A stretch of DNA of 64,000 nucleotides from Haliclystus octoradiatus (Eukaryota > Cnidaria > Staurozoa > Stauromedusae > Haliclystidae). The position numbers were made by a program, and so were the translations under genes. This document shows positions 58,959 through 64,000 of the stretch, piece by piece (the stretch's first letter is position 1; each line of letters opens with the position of its first letter). A model generated the notes under the pieces. It did not search any database. It was not told the DNA's origin and saw only the letters and a program-made list of their open reading frames with translations. The stretch spans positions 23,138,349 through 23,202,348 of the forward strand of contig OU744451.1 of NCBI GenBank assembly GCA_916610825.1, in the 5' to 3' direction.

Positions 58959-61914
58959 AAATTTGAAACATGTTAGAATTACGCTACTTTAAGTTTCACA
59001 CCAGAGGCCACCAGAAGGTGTCATCAGGGGATTTATTTCTCAGTTTTATTTTGATTTTTTTTTATTAATAATTATACATTAGTTTAATAATAATAGAAGA
59101 AATCTAATAGCATTATTCGCTGCCCATTTCTAATTGCTTCATACGGAAAAACTACAGTATAAGTTTTGATACAGCTATACTTTTTAGTATAAATAATATC
59201 TATCACACCAATTATGACACCCTCATCAACCAATAATTATAGGATTCAATAACCGTTCCCAAACATGCAGCATGCAACACTCAACCATCATATTCAGTGT
59301 TCTCCTTTAGTCGCTGCTTGAAAAGTCAAAGAACTCGACCTTGATACAGATAGACCGCACAGTTACATCGGAAAACGAATCATATTGCTTAAGTCGTATA
59401 ATATTTCGTGGAAGTATATCTTCCAAGTCGCAATAGGCAGGTCCACTAAAAATTTCAAAGTTGATTTTATTCGTGTTTCGGATATATCATACCCGCAGAA
59501 TTCCATAAAACTGATAAAAATTCCAAAAAATATTCCAAAAACCCTTCATTTTGGAGTTTTAAATCCAGAAATTTCGTAGAACGTCAAAACGATTTGTGAT
59601 TGGCTTGCTATATTATGACGTCATTTCGCGGACAGAACAAAATCACACTCCGCTAAACAATGGAGACTTTAGCATTTTTTGTAATTATTGGTATCGTTGA
59701 ACGTCAAATTTAAATGTAATCATTTCCATTAGCACTGCTGTTCCTGTTCAAAATATTGAAGGCTGACTTCAAAAAACTTATTACGGTGACCTGAAATATT
59801 CATCAATGGAAATCGCTCTGAAATATTTATATCAATTTATATGTTGTTTTTGTCTACGTTCGAGCCTAGTTGCAAAGAATTCAGAAAACTTGGTTTTGCG
59901 CGGGGAATGCATTTATCTTTTAATAGAGTTTAAAACCAACTCCTAAAGATTGCGCGGGGAATGCATTCCCCGCGCGGACCATTCTATTCAACCTGGCTTC
60001 GAGCATGGTTCGAGTGTCGAAGCGAGAAGGAACAAGGATGGTAGACTAGCTTAGCAAATTATTTGAATTTCAAATAACACACATAAAGTTTCAAACAAGT
60101 TGGAAAATAAGTGGAAGGAGTTGTATGATCTACCATTTATTAGCAAATTATCAACGTTATTTTCTCGCGAATCATATGGCCTATTATAGGATGATTCTAC
60201 CATGATTCTACAAAAACTACATTCACTGTCTTCGCTGATCAATGGGATAAAATATATAGCTAAATATAGCTACTACATCAATATCGTCCATTGCATCCAC
60301 ACAAACTGCATGATTAATCATTTGTCCAAGTAAATATTTGTCAATCAATGCAAAATGAATCATAAATTGCTTTTCGGTTTTCAGAAAATTATACGCCTCG
60401 ACGTAAACTGTCGTAGCATGCGTGATCGATGCGTAAAATATTTCATTTAAACGGCAACTTAATTGAATTTGAATTCTGATTTACTAGAATAAATCCAAAT
60501 CTAGAGCGTTAATAGGTCCATTTAAAGTGTTTGTTAATTCAAATAAATGCACACTGAATGCGATTTCACCGTCTTATATCTGGTGATAAATAACACAAGC
60601 AACAGTTGATAAGGAGCATGACAGACGAAATAAAAGAACGAAGATTTGATAAATAAAAATAACACTACTTTGATGCTCGAGTGATGATCTAAGCTGTTTA
60701 TATATGAATGAGGTTTCTTCTCTAAATATCAAATATATATATATACATTTCCAAGTGAATGCTGCCTACTTTTCGGTGATCGGCCTGGCTGAGAACTTTT
60801 GTTCGTTTGCGGTCGGGAACCGCGAGAGAAAGATATGGAAAAGATTTGTTTTGTTTCGCTACAAAAAGGACAAACCGAAAAAAGAAACAAAACTTCACCC
60901 TTAGTCTCGTTTAAAAATCAGCGGTTCTGATTATACTATTCACAAAAAATTTGGATAAGAAATGACGAATTGATGGATAAACGGTTTTGGATATCAAGTC
61001 ATGATAATAGTAGATTTCTCACTTTGTCCGGATTATGACGTCACATTCCTTCATCCACCAAAACTTGCCGTTTCGTAACCATGGTTACGCAATGTCATTT
61101 GAAGTCAGATATCTCGATGGTTTGTCGATATTTTTGGAAAAAAAAATCGGGGATATTAAACTTATCCTTTGATCTTCGTATGGATATGTTTAAAGTACAT
61201 ACTTAAATTTTAGTGGACCTGCCTATTGTTCCGTATTTCTGGAGCGTCCTCACGTTAAAACTCAACGCATCGATATTGAGCAATGTTACGTTTCCAGCCT
61301 TGATACTGGCCTTAATTTCTACTACAATGGTACGGTCTTATATTTTATTTAATTCAGTCACTAAAAAAATAAGGGATTACATCGTAAACGAGACCGCCAA
61401 GTCACTTCAGGAGAAAATTCGATGCTAAAATCACTCGCTGCGGCGGGGGTTGGCGTGATTTATATGCTTTCTCGTTTTCGCGCTACGTGCCCTCTTGTGC
61501 GCGAAATGTAATGCGGTTTTTTTCATTTTTCTAACAAACAATCAAATTACCCTTGGTAAAAAGATAAATCATATCAAAGTTGAATATAGCATAAAATAAG
61601 GTTTGTTAGATAATAAGCTGAATTTTTAGCCCATGAAATGTTTTTGAAAACTCCTAATCAAATTGTAAATTCACATTCGAGATGTCAAGTTCAAATTGTA
61701 TTCTTCGAATGTCCAGACAGAGACGAGAAACGAAAATGGGCAGCGGATATGAATTTCTTTTATTGTAATAAAAATTTAACAAACATACAGTATAAAACAA
61801 GCTGAACAACATATTCTCCGCAGATTTCATTTTTTAATAGCCTACTTTTTTCCCGTACAAATCCGATGTATTATAGTGGTTTATATGTCTTTAAGAGACA
61901 ATATCTCTATCTAT
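58959..61914. other. Spacer between the convergent fucosyltransferases
   Basis: No gene recognised. A 21-base inverted pair (CAATAGGCAGGTCCACTAAA at 59431 and its complement ending 61228) may mark the ends of a 1.8 kb element. A perfect 24-base palindrome centred on GAATGCATTC lies at about 59952-59975. TGACGTCA sites are at about 59617 and 61036. Confidence 0.4.
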
Positions 61915-63150
61915 TTATTCCGCACTATACTTTACAGTCTGGTTAGGCTTTGTTATAACTTCAAACCAATCACTTAACTTTCGTTTTTCACAAAAACTAG
62001 GCTTCAATGTCTTATTTTCAATGTGCCCTTTATTCTTGTCTAAATACATACAAACTTGACAAAATATGGAATGCTCATGTGACCACCATCGACCAATCGT
62101 TGTGTTGTAAACATCACCTATTCCATCAACTTTCCACTTCAAATATTCTTCATAAGCAGTTTCATTGCTATTTAAATAATGTAAATAATTAGCTAATTCT
62201 TTTGGTGATTCAAAATCTCTAACATTTATGTATGAATTAATTAAATTTCCAGGTAAGAATTTATCGATGGTTTTTGTTCCCATGACAATAGGTACAGAAC
62301 CAGCATCCAACGCATGCGTGATGCGATCATCAACAAAATAATCACAGTCTTGGTTAAAAAATACTAATGAAAAACGATATTTTCTACTTAATTTTACTTT
62401 TTCTGATTTATAATTTATAGAACCGTAATCAGTCACATGTGAATTATTAGCCAAGTCATTTTTATTATTCAAACATTTTCCATATGAATGTATATTGATA
62501 TATTTCATGAGCTCTTTTTGATAAGCAGTTCGAACTGGTTCGCAATTCCTAAACATTGCAAATGGTTCAGGAAATTTATCTTCAAATTTTAATGGAGGTT
62601 GTAAGCTTGGTAAATAATTAATAGGTGATGGAAAATCTGATTCAAGATGATAACTCATTGATAAACTAAAATTCCTCATGAATAATTCATTTGACAACAT
62701 AGGTGCGTGAATTGGATTTTCATTGCCTTGTAGGAGCCATGGAATTTTTAAATTTTCTGGAGGCCAGACATCAATGTCAAGTTTTCCTGTGTGAAATACA
62801 AGCAAAGAAGCTTCGTTAACTCTTTGTCTATCGTTTGTTAACGAGCATTTAACAGGACAATTAGCATTAACATAAGTAAATGGCCAAGTCCTCCAGCGTA
62901 AATTATATGATTGTTCTTCAATTAAATTATAATTCAAGAGTCTTCTTTTGCTCCAAAGTAAAATCAAAGTTTCTTCACCGTAAATACATTTATTAATCCA
63001 TGTAAAACTCCATTTAAAATTTCCTTGATCTATAGTTAACCAATACTCAGTACAAATTACAAAAATACCAAAAATAAACACACCAATCAAGGTGGGACGA
63101 TTTCGAAAATTGAAACTCCGTTTTTTAATTTGCGCCATTAATTTGTGCAT
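61915..63150 (-). CDS. GT10 alpha-1,3-fucosyltransferase, copy 2 (inverted paralogue)
   Basis: The inverted partner of the gene at 55167-56378, with the same single-exon plan, membrane anchor and GT10 motifs (FSLSMSYHLESDFPSP; YRFSLVFFNQDCDYFVDDRI; ALDAGSVPIVMG). The first ATG gives 411 residues; the second (MAQIKKRSF, at 63138) aligns with the start of copy 1 and may be the true start, giving 407. Differences cluster in the stem region (about residues 205-245) and tail, while the catalytic half is almost unchanged. The C-terminus continues past NQTV to KYSAE, and the stop codon overlaps an AATAAA hexamer (61917-61912), so the 3' UTR may be very short. The two genes face each other across 5.5 kb. 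Confidence 0.92.
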   Translation of the reverse strand: MHKLMAQIKKRSFNFRNRPTLIGVFIFGIFVICTEYWLTIDQGNFKWSFTWINKCIYGEETLILLWSKRRLLNYNLIEEQSYNLRWRTWPFTYVNANCPVKCSLTNDRQRVNEASLLVFHTGKLDIDVWPPENLKIPWLLQGNENPIHAPMLSNELFMRNFSLSMSYHLESDFPSPINYLPSLQPPLKFEDKFPEPFAMFRNCEPVRTAYQKELMKYINIHSYGKCLNNKNDLANNSHVTDYGSINYKSEKVKLSRKYRFSLVFFNQDCDYFVDDRITHALDAGSVPIVMGTKTIDKFLPGNLINSYINVRDFESPKELANYLHYLNSNETAYEEYLKWKVDGIGDVYNTTIGRWWSHEHSIFCQVCMYLDKNKGHIENKTLKPSFCEKRKLSDWFEVITKPNQTVKYSAE

Positions 63151-63284
63151 ACGTATATATATGCTTGGTTTGCGAATAAAAATTTAACAATTAGAGAAAT
63201 CCATTTGAATTCAAGACAGACGACTTTGTTTATTTATTTCTTCAATGAGTCTGATATTTATTGTTAATTTAATAATTCTTCTGT

Positions 63285-63347
63285 GATTAAGTAATAATTA
63301 AGGAGTCTTCCTTTGCTCCAACCAAAGTAAAATCAAGATTTCTTCAC
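63285..63347 (-). pseudogene. Short fucosyltransferase remnant upstream of copy 2
   Basis: The minus strand resembles the stretch of the intact genes that encodes EETLILLW…SKRRLLNYNLI, with a 4-base insertion (TTGG) that shifts the frame. It is more diverged than the fragment at 54777-54927. It lies about 140 bases upstream of copy 2 in the same orientation. Confidence 0.65.
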
Positions 63348-64000
63348 ATCAAAATGTTGCCAACAAAATTGAGAAATTAAATCATCCATGCAAAGATCGT
63401 CAACGAAGTACATTTCCATAACAATTCATCGCCTTAAGAACCAATTTAATAATAAACATGAAATCTCGTGTGGCTAATTGTAAGAAAAGTTTACTACAAG
63501 AGACTATATTGTAAACTATTCTGGTATGAAGAGCCCTGAATAGATATATGTCACGCAGCTGGTGCAAAACAATAATATAAACATTCGATCAAATATAAAT
63601 CATTACCGGACACAATTGGAGACCGCTCTCAGACCATCCATGGATCGACTAAATTAAGCCTGTTGCTATTAGGGAATCTCGACCAATCAAAGGGCATTTT
63701 TCTCATGATGTATTACGATTATGTTAATCTATTGTTAGTTTTTGTTGCGTCGGTAAATGAAAAACGGTGTCTGAAATCATATATCCGTAGCAAGGGCATG
63801 AAGTTTTCTTCAGAAACAGTACCAAAACGTGTCACTCTATCCATGTTGCAACATTTTAATCTATTCTCCAGTTTATCTATGATTTATATAAAGTGTATAA
63901 ATGAAATATAACCTGGTTGTTTATAATATTTTTTTAAGAATCTACGAAATGATAGATTTACAAAGCATCTGGATAATAGAATGATTGACATGACATTATC
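63348..64000. other. Right edge, no gene recognised
   Basis: AT-rich. An 82-codon open frame at 63663-63911 has no recognisable motif and is not called as a gene. Confidence 0.3.

Noticed and set aside
63663..63911. 82-codon open frame at the right edge
   Set aside because: No motif, no splice context, and composition like the surrounding non-coding DNA.

Overview
The window is intron-rich, AT-rich animal nuclear DNA. Its eight host gene families (PLC-gamma, TMEM70, USP10, TOX/TOX4, FAM92/CIBAR, GFOD, CD73/NT5E and alpha-1,3-fucosyltransferase) all occur across metazoans. The short introns, dense MITEs and SINEs and intronless CIBAR and TMEM70 genes would suit a compact invertebrate deuterostome such as a tunicate. 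That is inference; the species cannot be fixed from sequence alone.

Layout. 1-698: the first coding exon of a phospholipase C gamma gene, minus strand, running off the left edge. 2389-3060: an intronless TMEM70-like mitochondrial gene, minus. 3471-8305: a 4.8 kb foldback transposon with long inverted arms, internal ~350-bp tandem repeats and a 9-bp target-site duplication. 10591-23332: USP10, plus strand, 14 coding exons that join in frame; the short exon carrying the start codon was not found. 24868-32248: a TOX4-like HMG-box gene, minus, eight exons. 32865-33695: an intronless FAM92/CIBAR BAR-domain gene, plus, head-to-head with TOX. 35294-38328: a GFOD-type oxidoreductase, minus, two exons. 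39846-50853: a complete GPI-anchored ecto-5'-nucleotidase (CD73), minus, eight exons. 52756-54774: a 1.7 kb hAT-type element and a second MITE inserted almost side by side. 54777-63347: a fucosyltransferase locus with two nearly identical convergent genes, two decayed fragments, and a recent internally deleted gypsy-type LTR retrotransposon between the genes.

The host genes do not form a pathway. CD73 and the fucosyltransferases act at the cell surface or in the Golgi, USP10 and TOX are regulatory, TMEM70 is mitochondrial and CIBAR is a membrane-curving ciliary-base protein. What dominates the window is mobile DNA: several MITE families with clear target duplications (TA, TTAA, 8 bp, 9-11 bp), two tRNA-derived SINE families, a foldback element and an LTR element. 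The most unusual structures are the foldback element, a fourfold tandem duplication that multiplies a USP10 splice acceptor, a 74-bp near-perfect palindrome with an 11-bp target duplication, and the inverted fucosyltransferase pair.
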